Shown: positions 9,288 through 18,383, counted from the stretch's first letter. The stretch: 64,000 bases of DNA from Anaerostipes sp. (GCA_028697725.1 JAQVEG010000003.1:53741-117740); one strand, 5' to 3'. The notes: generated by a model not told the origin, from the letters alone. A program made the numbers and translations.

Positions 9288-10091
9288 CTAAGATAAACTT
9301 TGGGCGCGATATCCTTCTGCAATAATATCTAGCTGCTTATTAAAATGCATCAGTTGTTCTAAGTTCCCCTGCTGATATATCTTATAGAATTCATCCTGAA
9401 TCTTAATCACCTCATGCTTATTGGCAACCTTATATAAATTCTGCATCGTTGTCAGAATCTCAGATACAAGATTCGCTTTCTTTCGGAATGAATTCTGTGC
9501 ATCCATAATCTCATCTCTTACGGCAGACATCTCATTGTCTAAAACAACTAACGCATCTGCTGCATTCATCAATTTATCTGAAATATGCTCTGGAATATTC
9601 TCTTTATATTTGTACTGTAAAGAATGTTCCACCGTCGCCCAGAAATTCATAGCAAGGGTTCTTACTTGAATCTCTGCCTGAATCTTCTGTTCCCCATAAA
9701 TCGTATGCACTGTATAATATATAATCATATGATAGCTTCGATATCCACTATCCTTTGCTGTCGTTACGTAGTCTTTGATGCTTTTCACTTCCATATCAGA
9801 TCGGTCCTTGATAATGGCAACTACACGCTCAATATCTTCCACAAACTGACACGTAATACGAATTCCTGCAATATCTTCTAGTTCTGTCTCCACTTCATTG
9901 ATATTAATCTTTTTACGCTGCATCTTATCTAAAATACTTGAGATGCTTTTTACTCTTCCGTCTATCTGTTCAATCGGTGAATATTTTCCGGCTTTTCGAT
10001 ATTCTTCTCTCATATGTGTGAATTTTAAAATCAATTCATCAACCGCTAAATCATAGGGGCAAAGAATCTCTTTCCACATCTGTAATTCCAT
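9288..10091 (-). CDS. Small alarmone synthetase, RelQ/YjbM-type GTP pyrophosphokinase
   Basis: Makes (p)ppGpp from ATP and GDP/GTP. The 267-residue product carries only the RelA/SpoT synthetase domain (residues ~25-210), without the HD hydrolase, TGS or ACT domains of long Rel. Visible motifs are RVKSISSILDKMQRK (substrate-binding arginines and lysines), EDIAGIRITCQF and EIQVRTLAMNFWATVEH. The start at 10091 is chosen because GAGGAGG lies nine bases upstream; a longer open frame to 10142 would have to begin upstream of that site and overlap the promoter. Confidence 0.9.
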   Translation of the reverse strand: MELQMWKEILCPYDLAVDELILKFTHMREEYRKAGKYSPIEQIDGRVKSISSILDKMQRKKININEVETELEDIAGIRITCQFVEDIERVVAIIKDRSDMEVKSIKDYVTTAKDSGYRSYHMIIYYTVHTIYGEQKIQAEIQVRTLAMNFWATVEHSLQYKYKENIPEHISDKLMNAADALVVLDNEMSAVRDEIMDAQNSFRKKANLVSEILTTMQNLYKVANKHEVIKIQDEFYKIYQQGNLEQLMHFNKQLDIIAEGYRAQSLS

Positions 10092-10125
10092 ATCAAACAC
10101 CTCCTCGTAACATCTTCTTGTTCTC

Positions 10126-10134
10126 ATTATATCA
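10126..10134 (-). promoter_or_regulatory. Extended -10 promoter of the RelQ-type gene
   Basis: Minus-strand TG-A-TATAAT: the -10 is 10126-10131, with TG one base upstream. No good -35 is seen at 17 bp, which fits an extended -10 promoter. It lies between the fabH terminator and the synthetase gene. Confidence 0.6.
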
Positions 10135-10145
10135 TATTTCACATT

Positions 10146-10169
10146 AAAAAAAGTAGGTAAAACCTACTT
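10146..10169 (-). terminator. Rho-independent terminator after fabH
   Basis: AAGTAGGT and ACCTACTT form an 8-bp perfect stem with a 3-base loop (10151-10169). On the minus strand it is followed by a run of seven T. It lies 27 bp past the fabH stop. Confidence 0.85.
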
Positions 10170-10195
10170 TTCATACATCTTATCTTTTATCGTAA

Positions 10196-11158
10196 TTACC
10201 ACTCTAGATAAATGGCTCCCCATGTCAATCCACCACCAAAGCCACAAAGAATAATCTTGTCTCCTCGCTCTAACATTCCCTCTTTATTCATCTGATCTAA
10301 TAAAATAGGAATGCTGGCTGCAGATGTATTCCCGCACTGATCTAGATTCATAGGAAACTTGTCTAAATCAACCTTTAATCGTCTAGCTACAGATTCAATA
10401 ATTCTCTGGTTTGCCTGATGAAGTACAAAATACTTAATATCATCTTTATCAATATGCCCCTGATCTAACACAGCCTGCACTGTCTTTGGCACTTTCTTTA
10501 CTGCAAAGCGAAACACTTCTGATCCATTCATACTCACGTAAGACATCGATTCATCATTGTCCACTAAAAAGTTCTTCAATGGTCGTTCTTCACACATTAA
10601 AACTTTGCCTAAAGATCCATCGGAACCAACATCTACAATCACATCTTTTGACTCATCTGCTTCCACTACTGCACAGCCTGCTCCATCACCAAATAATACA
10701 CAGGTACTTCTGTCATTCCAATCCATTAACTTGGATAATGTTTCAACTCCAATCACAAGTATCTTCTTTGCCATCTTGGCCTTTGTATATGCCATGGCTG
10801 TATTCAAACCAAAAAGGAAACCAGAACATGCTGCATTAATATCCATACAAGTTGCATTCACTGCACCTAATTCACTTTGTACAAGGCAGGCTGTACTTGG
10901 TGTTGCACAGTCTGGCGAAACAGTTGCTAAGAAGATATAATCCAACTCTTCTGGGGCAACCTTGCTTTCTTCTAATGCAATTCTTGCTGCTTTCACTGCC
11001 ATATCACAAGTGGTATCCTTCACTGAAATGTGTCTTGCTCTAATTCCAGTTCTTGAAGAAATCCATTCATCGCTTGTATCCATTACCTTTGATAAATCAT
11101 CATTTGTAATTCTTTTTTCTGGAAGATAACTTCCTGTTCCTAATATTTTAATCGACAT
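10196..11158 (-). CDS. fabH: 3-oxoacyl-[ACP] synthase III
   Basis: Condenses acetyl-CoA (or a branched acyl-CoA) with malonyl-ACP to start fatty acid synthesis. The 320-residue thiolase-fold product has the triad Cys111 (NAACSGFLFG), His in VLHQANQRI and Asn in GNTSAASIP, plus the C-terminal GFGGGLTWGA. ATG at 11158 follows TGAGG; an in-frame start eight codons earlier has no ribosome site. Unusually it stands alone here, with its own promoter and terminator, and not beside fabD/fabG/acpP. Confidence 0.95.
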   Translation of the reverse strand: MSIKILGTGSYLPEKRITNDDLSKVMDTSDEWISSRTGIRARHISVKDTTCDMAVKAARIALEESKVAPEELDYIFLATVSPDCATPSTACLVQSELGAVNATCMDINAACSGFLFGLNTAMAYTKAKMAKKILVIGVETLSKLMDWNDRSTCVLFGDGAGCAVVEADESKDVIVDVGSDGSLGKVLMCEERPLKNFLVDNDESMSYVSMNGSEVFRFAVKKVPKTVQAVLDQGHIDKDDIKYFVLHQANQRIIESVARRLKVDLDKFPMNLDQCGNTSAASIPILLDQMNKEGMLERGDKIILCGFGGGLTWGAIYLEW

Positions 11159-11249
11159 AATAACCTCATTTATCTTTAGCAATTGTCTGCTATATTTTCA
11201 AGGGCAAAGCTAAATAAACTTTCGTCAAAAACAAAACTTTGCCTCTCAA

Positions 11250-11278
11250 AGTATATTCTTTTTTCGTGGATTTGTCAA
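11250..11278 (-). promoter_or_regulatory. Promoter of fabH
   Basis: Minus-strand -35 TTGACA (11273-11278) and -10 TATACT (11250-11255), spacer 17 bp. The leader of about 85 bases contains a 7-bp inverted repeat, CTTTGCC (11237-11243) and GGCAAAG (11203-11209), which could fold or bind a regulator. Confidence 0.85.
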
Positions 11279-11287
11279 TGTAGATCC

Positions 11288-12769
11288 TCATATGATGATA
11301 CAGACTAAACCACCATTACTTTCATTGATAATCTTCTCCATGGTGTCTTGAAGTTTTTGCTGACTTTCATCTGTCATTTTCAAGGCTTTGGTCTGCATTC
11401 CATCTCCTACCAGTTGTTCTAATGTTTTTCCAAAAATATTCACATCCCAAATGCTTTCTTTTTCACTTTCTTCTCCCTGCTTCATATAACTCATCAAATC
11501 TTTCGCTTGATATTCTTCCCCTACAATGGGTGCAATTTCTGTTGAAATATTAGCACGAATCATATGAATGGAAGGTGCACTTGCTTTTACTTTTACCCCA
11601 TATTTATTTCCATGTTTAATAATCTGTGGCTGTTCAAGTGTAATATCTTCCTTTGTCGGTGTCACAACTCCATAGCCCCTTTGTTTTACAGCTTTTAGAG
11701 CTTCCCCAACTTCTTCATATTCTATTTTCTTTTCTGCAAGTTCTTTCATAACTCCAATAAACTCATATTCATTATGAATTGGCAAACCAATCGTCTCACT
11801 TAAAAATTCATAATAATATGTATCATCCATTTGCAGCTGTATATCAATCTCTCCAGAATCCATTGCAACAGATTCTAATTTCCACTGCTTTACATATGGA
11901 TTGTCATATATCTTCTCTTCATAAATATCCTTCATGGTATCCTTTTCTTTCATAAATTCACTTACTGTTTCCATCAAAGAATCCTTGATGACGTGATGAC
12001 TTGGAAGTGTCTCCACCCATTTGGGTAAATAAAATCCAACAGAAGTAATTGGAAATTCAAGAAGAATACTCTTTAAAAGTTCATAAATATCCTGTTTTTT
12101 CATTTGATCGCAGTTCACTGGCAATACCTTAACTTGGTATTCATCTTCTTTTTTCTTTGCTAACTCTTCCGTCTCTTTTGAAAAGGGATGGCTCGTATTT
12201 AGAAGAATCACAAATGGCTTTTTTAATTCTTTTAACTGTTCTACTGTTTTTTTCTCTGGTTCTTCGTATTGACTTGCATCTAATTCCCCAAAAGATCCAT
12301 CTGTGGTAATCACAATGCCAATGGAAGAATGTTCTGTAATTACCTTATCTGTACCAATGGATGCTGCCTTACGAAAAGGAATTTCATAATCAAACCATGG
12401 TGTCTGCACCAGTCGTTCCTCTCCGCCTTCAATATGCCCCATGGCTCCATCTACCATATATCCCACACAGTCAATGAGTCTTACTTTTAATTCAATCTCG
12501 TCTTCTACCTGAATACTCACCGCTTCACTTGGAACAAATTTAGGTTCTGTGGTCATAATGGTTTTTCCGCTTGAGGATTGTGGCAATTCATCAATAGCAC
12601 GCTTTTTTTCATTCTCATCTTTTATGTTGGGCAATACAAGCAGCTCCATAAATCGCTTAATAAATGTGCTTTTTCCTGTTCTAACCGGTCCCACTACACC
12701 TATATATACCTCTCCATCTGTTCGGGTTTTCATATCCTGGTAAAGATTAAATTCATTCATTTCTTTCAT
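11288..12769 (-). CDS. spoIVA: Stage IV sporulation protein A (spore coat ATPase)
   Basis: Self-assembling ATPase that forms the basement layer of the spore coat on the outer forespore membrane. The 493-residue product has the family start (MNEFNLYQDMKTRTDGEVYIGVVGP), the Walker A GPVRTGKST (residues ~27-35), the SIGIVITTDGS segment and the conserved C-terminus (NGGLVCIII). Full-length for the family. It is direct evidence that the organism can form spores or descends recently from one that could. A SigE-like promoter precedes it. Confidence 0.96.
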   Translation of the reverse strand: MKEMNEFNLYQDMKTRTDGEVYIGVVGPVRTGKSTFIKRFMELLVLPNIKDENEKKRAIDELPQSSSGKTIMTTEPKFVPSEAVSIQVEDEIELKVRLIDCVGYMVDGAMGHIEGGEERLVQTPWFDYEIPFRKAASIGTDKVITEHSSIGIVITTDGSFGELDASQYEEPEKKTVEQLKELKKPFVILLNTSHPFSKETEELAKKKEDEYQVKVLPVNCDQMKKQDIYELLKSILLEFPITSVGFYLPKWVETLPSHHVIKDSLMETVSEFMKEKDTMKDIYEEKIYDNPYVKQWKLESVAMDSGEIDIQLQMDDTYYYEFLSETIGLPIHNEYEFIGVMKELAEKKIEYEEVGEALKAVKQRGYGVVTPTKEDITLEQPQIIKHGNKYGVKVKASAPSIHMIRANISTEIAPIVGEEYQAKDLMSYMKQGEESEKESIWDVNIFGKTLEQLVGDGMQTKALKMTDESQQKLQDTMEKIINESNGGLVCIII

Positions 12770-12811
12770 ATGTCACAATACCCCCTGGCTCTAACATTCT
12801 ATCAACGATAT

Positions 12812-12839
12812 AGTATATGCAGATTACAGAGGGTATATG
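12812..12839 (-). promoter_or_regulatory. SigE-like promoter of spoIVA
   Basis: Minus-strand CATATAC (12833-12839), 13-bp spacer, CATATACT (12812-12819). This resembles the sporulation SigE pattern (ATA-rich -35, 13-14 bp, CATACAnT -10). spoIVA belongs to the SigE regulon in Bacillus, so the assignment is plausible but based on eye matching. Confidence 0.5.
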
Positions 12840-12842
12840 TCT

Positions 12843-13331
12843 TTAATATTTTTGATTATAATACTGGCGGACTAAAAGGTATACAAGGAGATATCCCATT
12901 ACCATAATCCAGAACGTCCAGAAAACTGCCAAGTTAAAGAATCCCATAACAAGCATTCCTATATACGCAAATACAAGAATGATAAGTCCTGCGGTTGCCA
13001 TTGCCTTTTGTGACAATGCTTTTGTTCTCTCGTCTTGTACATTGAGTCTAATCTCGTGAAGCTTCTTATCGTCTTTGAGCATTCGTTTTGTCATGACAAC
13101 TCTTAAGATGCCCATTACGACCAAAGCCACTCCGATTCCAACATAAACTCCACTTAAAAAGTCTCCTTGCTTTAATTGTACATAATTAGAACATATATAA
13201 GAAATCAAAAGAGTTACCACTCCTAAACATGCTAAAAAATAATATAGTTTTATTTTACCCTTTAATACTTCTTTGTATTCCTCATCTGTTTTCGCATTTG
13301 AATTCCATAAATGATTGATTAACATCTTCAT
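12843..13331 (-). CDS. Four-TM membrane protein paired with an XRE regulator
   Basis: A 162-residue protein of unknown function with four predicted membrane segments, arranged as two pairs (residues ~30-50, 58-80, 107-130 and 133-153) around a charged cytoplasmic loop ([23 protein letters not shown]). The upstream regulator's stop overlaps its first ATG (ATGA). A second ATG at 13325 has GGAGG at ideal spacing and may be the real start. Small DUF-type membrane proteins of this kind commonly follow 65-70-residue XRE regulators in Firmicutes; the pair may sense membrane or growth state. No enzyme motif is seen. Confidence 0.75.
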   Translation of the reverse strand: MKMLINHLWNSNAKTDEEYKEVLKGKIKLYYFLACLGVVTLLISYICSNYVQLKQGDFLSGVYVGIGVALVVMGILRVVMTKRMLKDDKKLHEIRLNVQDERTKALSQKAMATAGLIILVFAYIGMLVMGFFNLAVFWTFWIMVMGYLLVYLLVRQYYNQKY

Positions 13332-13528
13332 TCCTCCTCTCCAAATATAAATATATCTTCGATTGATGTTCCAAAAAACTGTGCTATCTTATGTGCTAAC
13401 ACTAAAGATGCATTGTACTTCCCATTCTCTAATGAAATAATGGTCTGTCTGGAAACTTCCACTGCCTCTGCTAGTTCACTTTGCGTCATCTTCCGTTCTT
13501 TTCTCAACTTCTGGATACAATTCTCCAA
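13328..13528 (-). CDS. Small XRE-family transcriptional regulator
   Basis: A 66-residue protein that is almost entirely a Cro/CI-type helix-turn-helix: [35 protein letters not shown], followed by [16 protein letters not shown]. It starts with TTG (GGGAG upstream). Its promoter overlaps a perfect inverted repeat, so it probably represses itself and the membrane gene behind it, with which it is translationally coupled. Confidence 0.88.
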   Translation of the reverse strand: MENCIQKLRKERKMTQSELAEAVEVSRQTIISLENGKYNASLVLAHKIAQFFGTSIEDIFIFGEEE

Positions 13529-13555
13529 ACAATCACTCCCTTTCTATCTATAAAA

Positions 13556-13597
13556 AGTATAGCACACTTTACATTTGATGTAAAGTATGTTTTACAT
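13556..13597 (-). promoter_or_regulatory. Promoter and operator of the XRE/membrane gene pair
   Basis: Minus-strand -35 TTTACA (13579-13584), 17-bp spacer, -10 TATACT (13556-13561). A perfect inverted repeat ACTTTACAT-N3-ATGTAAAGT (13566-13586) covers the -35 and spacer. A second, overlapping repeat ATGTAAA-N6-TTTACAT (13578-13597) shares one arm. Three half-sites in a row suggest cooperative binding, most simply by the XRE protein itself. Confidence 0.75.
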
Positions 13598-13602
13598 TTT
13601 CA

Positions 13603-13629
13603 CAAAAAAAGAACTGCAAATGCAGTTCT
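13603..13629 (-). terminator. Rho-independent terminator after murE
   Basis: AGAACTGCA and TGCAGTTCT (13610-13618, 13621-13629) form a 9-bp perfect stem. On the minus strand it is followed by seven T. It lies eight bases past the murE stop. Confidence 0.9.
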
Positions 13630-13636
13630 CTTTCTA

Positions 13637-15094
13637 CTATCTTCCTTCTATAATTTCCTGAATCAAATCTCTTTCATCCATATGGTGTTTCACGCCTTTT
13701 ATTTCCTGATAATCTTCATGTCCTTTTCCTGCAAGAATCACAATATCTCCTTTTCCTGCATGTTCCATACAGTACTGAATTGCTTCTTTACGATCTGGTA
13801 TGGTCACATATTCTCCATCTGCTTTATGAACACCAATCAAAATATCATTAATAATATCCATTGGCTCTTCATTCCTTGGATTGTCTGAAGTTACCACTGT
13901 CAAATCGGCCAGCTTAGAAGATACTTCTCCCATCTCATATCGACGATCTTTGGATCGATTTCCTCCACATCCAAATAAACAATAAATCTTATTTGGATTG
14001 TATTTACGAATGGTTGTAAGAAGACTTTCTAAACTCATAGCATTGTGTGCGTAATCAATCATTAAAGTATACTCTCCCGGTGTCTTTACAATCTCAAGAC
14101 GACCTTTTACTTGAATTACATTTAATGCGGTTAATACATCATCCTTTGAAATTCCCATATGACGACATAGAGAAATCGCTGCAAGAGAATTATACACTGT
14201 AAAATCTCCTGGAATATCTACATGGACCTGATACTCCTGTTTTCCCTTTAAATCATAAGAAACACCTAAATATCCTGGTTCTTGAATTCTTGAAATATTT
14301 GTAGCATACACATCATTGGTATCCTTTTCACCAAATGTCTCAACACTACAAGTATGCCCTTCTAAAATACGCTCCACATAAGCATCATCTCCATTGACAA
14401 TTCCCTGTTTACACTGTTGGAACAACAAACTCTTACAATGAATATAATCATCCATATCCTTATGCTCATTTTCTCCAATATGATCCTTTGCCAAGTTTGT
14501 AAACACACCATAATCAAAGGTAAATCCACTCACACGATGAAGCATAAGTCCCTGAGAAGAAACTTCCATTACAACATTCTTACACCCTGCATCTACCATC
14601 TTTCGGAAAGACTCTTGTACCACATAGGATTCTGGTGTTGTATTCACTGACGGAATCACTTCATCTCCAACAATTGTTTCTATGGTTCCAATTAATCCTG
14701 TTTTTTGTCCTGCATGCTCTAAAACAGAGCGAATCATATACGTAATAGTTGTCTTTCCCTTGGTTCCTGTAAGTCCAATGGTTGTAAGCTGTTCCGCCGG
14801 ATACCCAAAATAAGCCGCAGATAACTCTGCCAATGCTTTTCTTGTATTCTCAACCTTTACAACTGTTACTCCCTCTGGAATCTCTACATCTTTTTCAACT
14901 ACAATGGTTGTAGCTCCTGCCTTGACAACTTCCTTTACAAATTTATGTCCATCAAATGCCGCTCCACTGATACACACAAACACACTGTCTTGTTCTACTT
15001 TTCTTGAATCATATACCAATGTACTCATTGGAATTTCAAGGTTTCCACTCACAATTTTATAATCTACACGTTCAAATAATGTTTGTAACTTCAT
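13637..15094 (-). CDS. murE: UDP-MurNAc-tripeptide synthetase (meso-DAP adding)
   Basis: Adds the third amino acid to the peptidoglycan precursor UDP-MurNAc-L-Ala-D-Glu. The 485-residue product shows the ATP-binding GLTGTKGKTTIT (Mur ligase P-loop), VMEVSSQGL, and SDNPRNEEP near residue 405; the DNPR motif is the mark of meso-diaminopimelate specificity, consistent with dapF next to it. The ATG at 15094 has AAGGAG six bases upstream; in-frame codons to 15145 overlap dapF and lack a site. It stands outside the mra/dcw cluster with dapF, a known Clostridia arrangement. Confidence 0.95.
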   Translation of the reverse strand: MKLQTLFERVDYKIVSGNLEIPMSTLVYDSRKVEQDSVFVCISGAAFDGHKFVKEVVKAGATTIVVEKDVEIPEGVTVVKVENTRKALAELSAAYFGYPAEQLTTIGLTGTKGKTTITYMIRSVLEHAGQKTGLIGTIETIVGDEVIPSVNTTPESYVVQESFRKMVDAGCKNVVMEVSSQGLMLHRVSGFTFDYGVFTNLAKDHIGENEHKDMDDYIHCKSLLFQQCKQGIVNGDDAYVERILEGHTCSVETFGEKDTNDVYATNISRIQEPGYLGVSYDLKGKQEYQVHVDIPGDFTVYNSLAAISLCRHMGISKDDVLTALNVIQVKGRLEIVKTPGEYTLMIDYAHNAMSLESLLTTIRKYNPNKIYCLFGCGGNRSKDRRYEMGEVSSKLADLTVVTSDNPRNEEPMDIINDILIGVHKADGEYVTIPDRKEAIQYCMEHAGKGDIVILAGKGHEDYQEIKGVKHHMDERDLIQEIIEGR

Positions 15095-15122
15095 CTTATC
15101 TCCTTTATAAATGTGATGATTT

Positions 15123-15959
15123 TTAGATATTAATTTCTCCATCAAATACAGTTGTAGCAGGTCCTGTCATAAAGATTGTATTCTTTTCCTTATCATATTC
15201 AATTTGAAGATCTCCTCCAATTAAATGAACCAATACTTTATTTCCTGTTTTCCCATTTATATAAGATGCATAGGCAGTTGCACACGCTCCAGTTCCACAA
15301 GCTAATGTTTCCCCTGCTCCTCTTTCCCATACTCTCATCTTCACAGTGTTATGGTCTATCACTTCTACAAACTCAGTGTTTACTCGGTCAGGGAACATAG
15401 GGTGATGCTCAAACTTTGGTCCAATCTTTTCAATATCTATATCATCAACAGAATCTACAAATACAACACCATGGGGATTCCCCATAGATATACATGTAAT
15501 ATGATATTCTTTTCCATCTACAATCACTGGCTCATTAATAACGGTATCCTGGTCATTGTAACTTACTGGAATCTGATCTGCCTTTGTTATTGGTTTCTCC
15601 ATATCAACTTTAACCCAGCTAACCTTTCCATCTTCCACTGTAAGGTCTAACTCTTTCATTCCACCCTTTGTCTCTATGGTAATGGTTGTCTTATCTGTCA
15701 ACCCATAATCATATACATACTTTGCAATACAACGGACTCCATTTCCGCACATAGCTCCCTCTGATCCATCAGAATTGTACATAGCCATTCTAAAATCTGC
15801 CTTATCCGAAGGATGAATGCAAATCATTCCATCAGAACCAATTCCAAAATGACGATCACTCACCATCTTTGCCACTTTATTAGGATCATCTATCTTCTCT
15901 TCAAAACAATTCACATATACATAGTCATTGCCACAGCCGTGCATCTTTGTAAATTTCAT
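15123..15959 (-). CDS. dapF: Diaminopimelate epimerase
   Basis: Interconverts LL- and meso-2,6-diaminopimelate for lysine and cell wall synthesis. The 278-residue product has both catalytic cysteines: one in MCGNGVRCIAKY (residue ~73) and one in LACGTGACATA (residue ~219), plus MHGCGNDYVYVN at the N-terminus. It lies 28 bp upstream of murE, which uses its product. Confidence 0.96.
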   Translation of the reverse strand: MKFTKMHGCGNDYVYVNCFEEKIDDPNKVAKMVSDRHFGIGSDGMICIHPSDKADFRMAMYNSDGSEGAMCGNGVRCIAKYVYDYGLTDKTTITIETKGGMKELDLTVEDGKVSWVKVDMEKPITKADQIPVSYNDQDTVINEPVIVDGKEYHITCISMGNPHGVVFVDSVDDIDIEKIGPKFEHHPMFPDRVNTEFVEVIDHNTVKMRVWERGAGETLACGTGACATAYASYINGKTGNKVLVHLIGGDLQIEYDKEKNTIFMTGPATTVFDGEINI

Positions 15960-16004
15960 AAAATCACTCCTTTATATTCTGCTTCATTAATTAATGTTAA
16001 TGTT

Positions 16005-16013
16005 ATTTTAGCA
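16005..16013 (-). promoter_or_regulatory. Possible extended -10 promoter of dapF-murE
   Basis: Minus-strand TG-C-TAAAAT, -10 at 16005-16010. No clear -35. It lies between the upstream aminotransferase terminator and dapF, about 45 bp from the start codon. Confidence 0.4.
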
Positions 16014-16020
16014 TAAAAAA

Positions 16021-16059
16021 CTAAAAATGTTTAGACCATCTCTTTCATGGTCTAAACAT
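16021..16059 (-). terminator. Rho-independent terminator after the aminotransferase gene
   Basis: A 13-bp perfect stem, ATGTTTAGACCAT and ATGGTCTAAACAT (16027-16039, 16047-16059), loop 7. On the minus strand the stem is followed by TTTTTAGTTTTTT. The other strand also has a T run, so it could act both ways. Confidence 0.88.
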
Positions 16060-16074
16060 CTTTGTTTTTTTATA

Positions 16075-17346
16075 TTATTTACTTTCTAACAACTTAGCAA
16101 TTCCTGCCTTTTTCACACAAACACAAAATAGATTCATTGCCTGTTGTAACTCTTCCTCTGTTGGATATGTTGGAGCAATCCGAAGATTACTGTCCTTTGG
16201 ATCATTTTTATAAGGATAAGTTGCTCCGGCTCCTGTTAATATAACACCAGCTTCTTTTGCAAGACGAACTGTTTCTTTTGCACATCCATCTAATAAGTCT
16301 ACAGATACAAAGTATCCTCCCTTTGGAGACTTCCAAGAAATCAATCCAGTGCCAGCTAACTCTTTTTCCAATGTATCTAATACAATTTCAAATTTACTTC
16401 TCATACATCCTGCAAGAACCTGCATATGTTCACGTAATCCCTGTGCATCTTTGAAAAATTGTACATGTCTTAATTGATTAATTTTGTCATACCCAATGGT
16501 CTGTGCACCCATAATCTTTTTAATTTCTCCAATGTTCTCAGGACTTGCAGCAACTAAACTGACTCCTGCTCCTGGGAATGTAATCTTTGATGTGGAGAAG
16601 AAATAATATGGACGATTGTCTGTTCCTGCTTTTTTACATTCATCTAAGATATTTAATACCTTTATATCTTCAAACACTGGATGAACACCATATGCATTGT
16701 CCCAGAAAATCTTGAAATCTGGTGCAGCTGTCTTCATATTTGCCAAACGTTTTACTGTTTCATCACTGTAGCAGACACCTTCTGGATTTGAATACTTTGG
16801 AATACACCACATTCCTTTTATTGCTTCATCCTCAGCTGCTAACTTTTCAACAATATCCATATCTGGACCATTCTCAGTCATTGGAACTATAATCATTTCC
16901 ATACCAAGAGTCTCACAGATTGTAAAATGTCTGTCATATCCAGGACTTGGACATAGGAATTTAACGTGTTCTAACTGTCCCCATGGTTTTTCTCCCATAG
17001 TTCCAAACACATATAATCTCATCATAGCATCAAACATAAGATTTAAACTTGCATTTCCACCAATAATCAATTGATCTGGTGAGATTTCAAGAAGTTCTCC
17101 CAACAGTTCTTTTAATTCAGGAATTCCATCTAACAAACCATAATTCCTCACATCCAGCCCAGACTTTGTATGAAAATCTTTCATCTCTTTGAGCATGGCA
17201 TTGGCGTGATCAATTTGACTTGGTGCTGGCTTTCCTCGGGACATATCAAGAGCTAAATTCATTTCCTGATATCCTTTATATTCTGCCTCAACTTCTTTCT
17301 GTAATGCTAATAATTCTTCTTTTGTCCTGGCTGCTAATTCTGACAT
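16075..17346 (-). CDS. PLP-dependent aminotransferase, aspartate aminotransferase-type (PF12897-like)
   Basis: A 423-residue class I-fold aminotransferase. The segments NLALDMSRGKPAPSQ, NYGLLDGIPELKELLGELL, GGNASLNLMFDAM and CPSPGYDRHF are typical of the subgroup once called MocR-type but without any DNA-binding domain. The PLP-binding lysine is in FFSTSKITFPGAG. Likely makes or uses aspartate or alanine; the amino donor cannot be deduced. AAAGGA upstream of the start; gpsA ends 13 bp before it. Confidence 0.85.
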   Translation of the reverse strand: MSELAARTKEELLALQKEVEAEYKGYQEMNLALDMSRGKPAPSQIDHANAMLKEMKDFHTKSGLDVRNYGLLDGIPELKELLGELLEISPDQLIIGGNASLNLMFDAMMRLYVFGTMGEKPWGQLEHVKFLCPSPGYDRHFTICETLGMEMIIVPMTENGPDMDIVEKLAAEDEAIKGMWCIPKYSNPEGVCYSDETVKRLANMKTAAPDFKIFWDNAYGVHPVFEDIKVLNILDECKKAGTDNRPYYFFSTSKITFPGAGVSLVAASPENIGEIKKIMGAQTIGYDKINQLRHVQFFKDAQGLREHMQVLAGCMRSKFEIVLDTLEKELAGTGLISWKSPKGGYFVSVDLLDGCAKETVRLAKEAGVILTGAGATYPYKNDPKDSNLRIAPTYPTEEELQQAMNLFCVCVKKAGIAKLLESK

Positions 17347-17359
17347 TTTCTTATCCTTT

Positions 17360-18373
17360 CTAATTATCCCATTCCAAGTTTGTATGTTCTTTTTTCTTAT
17401 CGCGAATCAATAAATCTGTTACTGCTTCTTTTGGATCTTTTCCATTAAATAATACCTGATTTACTTCTTCTACGATTGGTACATCTACGTTAAATTTGTG
17501 GGCAAGTCCCAGCGCTGCTTTTGCTGAATAAACACCTTCCACAACCATTTTAACTTCTTTCATGGCTTCATCTGCTGTCATTCCCTGTCCCATCAATAAC
17601 CCAGCTTTACGATTTCGGCTATGCTGACTTGTACAAGTAACAATCAAATCTCCAATTCCAGTTAATCCTGCAAATGTCTCCATTTGTCCACCTAATGCCA
17701 CTCCAAGTCTTGTAAGTTCCGCAATTCCTCTGGTCATCAATGCGGCTTTCGTATTATCTCCGTACCCAAGACCATCTGTAACTCCTGCTGCAAGTGCAAT
17801 TACATTTTTTAATGCTCCACCAAGTTCAATTCCAATAACATCTGGACTTGTGTAAACTCGGAAGCATTCGCTCATAAATAAATCTTGAAGCATTTTTGCT
17901 GTTGCCTCACTTTTAGCTCCAACTACAACAGTTGTAGGAATCTTTCTTCCAACTTCTTCTGCATGACTTGGACCAGAAAGAACACAAACATCTGCTCCTT
18001 TAATTTCTTCTTCAATAATATCTGTTAAAGTATCGTAGGTTACATCTTCAATTCCCTTTGCAACGTTGACAATTACCTGTCCTTCTTTTACAAACGGACT
18101 CATTTGCTTTGCAACTTGACGAACCACTGGAGAAGGAACTGCCATAACAATTACATCTTTGTTTGTAAGGCTTTCCTTCAAATTGTCAGAAGGTGTAATG
18201 TTGTCAGGTAAAATCACTCCTGGTAATTTATCCTTTTGTTCATGGAATTCTCTCAGCATATTCACTTCTTCTATACTGTGAGACCATAATGTAACGTCAT
18301 TCCCATTGTCCGCTAAAAGTACCGCTAAAGCACTCCCCCAGCTTCCAGCTCCAATAATACTTACTTTTTTCAT
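17360..18373 (-). CDS. gpsA: NAD(P)H-dependent glycerol-3-phosphate dehydrogenase
   Basis: Reduces dihydroxyacetone phosphate to sn-glycerol-3-phosphate for phospholipid synthesis. The 337-residue product has the Rossmann motif IIGAGSWGSALA (residues 5-16), catalytic lysine in GGALKNVIALAAGV, and GDLIVTCTSQHSRNRKAG. ATG at 18373 follows AGGAGG; the upstream in-frame codons lie at the end of plsY's spacer and are not used. Its product is the substrate of PlsY, encoded immediately upstream. Confidence 0.96.
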   Translation of the reverse strand: MKKVSIIGAGSWGSALAVLLADNGNDVTLWSHSIEEVNMLREFHEQKDKLPGVILPDNITPSDNLKESLTNKDVIVMAVPSPVVRQVAKQMSPFVKEGQVIVNVAKGIEDVTYDTLTDIIEEEIKGADVCVLSGPSHAEEVGRKIPTTVVVGAKSEATAKMLQDLFMSECFRVYTSPDVIGIELGGALKNVIALAAGVTDGLGYGDNTKAALMTRGIAELTRLGVALGGQMETFAGLTGIGDLIVTCTSQHSRNRKAGLLMGQGMTADEAMKEVKMVVEGVYSAKAALGLAHKFNVDVPIVEEVNQVLFNGKDPKEAVTDLLIRDKKKEHTNLEWDN

Positions 18374-18383
18374 ATTGCTCCTC

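Noticed and set aside
10486..10940. Two overlapping plus-strand frames of ~120 codons
   Set aside because: Antisense to fabH, Leu/His/Ser-rich translation typical of reverse-complement frames.
11203..11243. FapR-type operator at fabH
   Set aside because: The inverted repeat does not resemble the known FapR box as I remember it and has a 27-base gap; kept only as an unknown dyad.
12770..12842. Terminator between the XRE-linked membrane gene and spoIVA
   Set aside because: No stable stem with T run could be found; the segment is better explained as a sporulation promoter.
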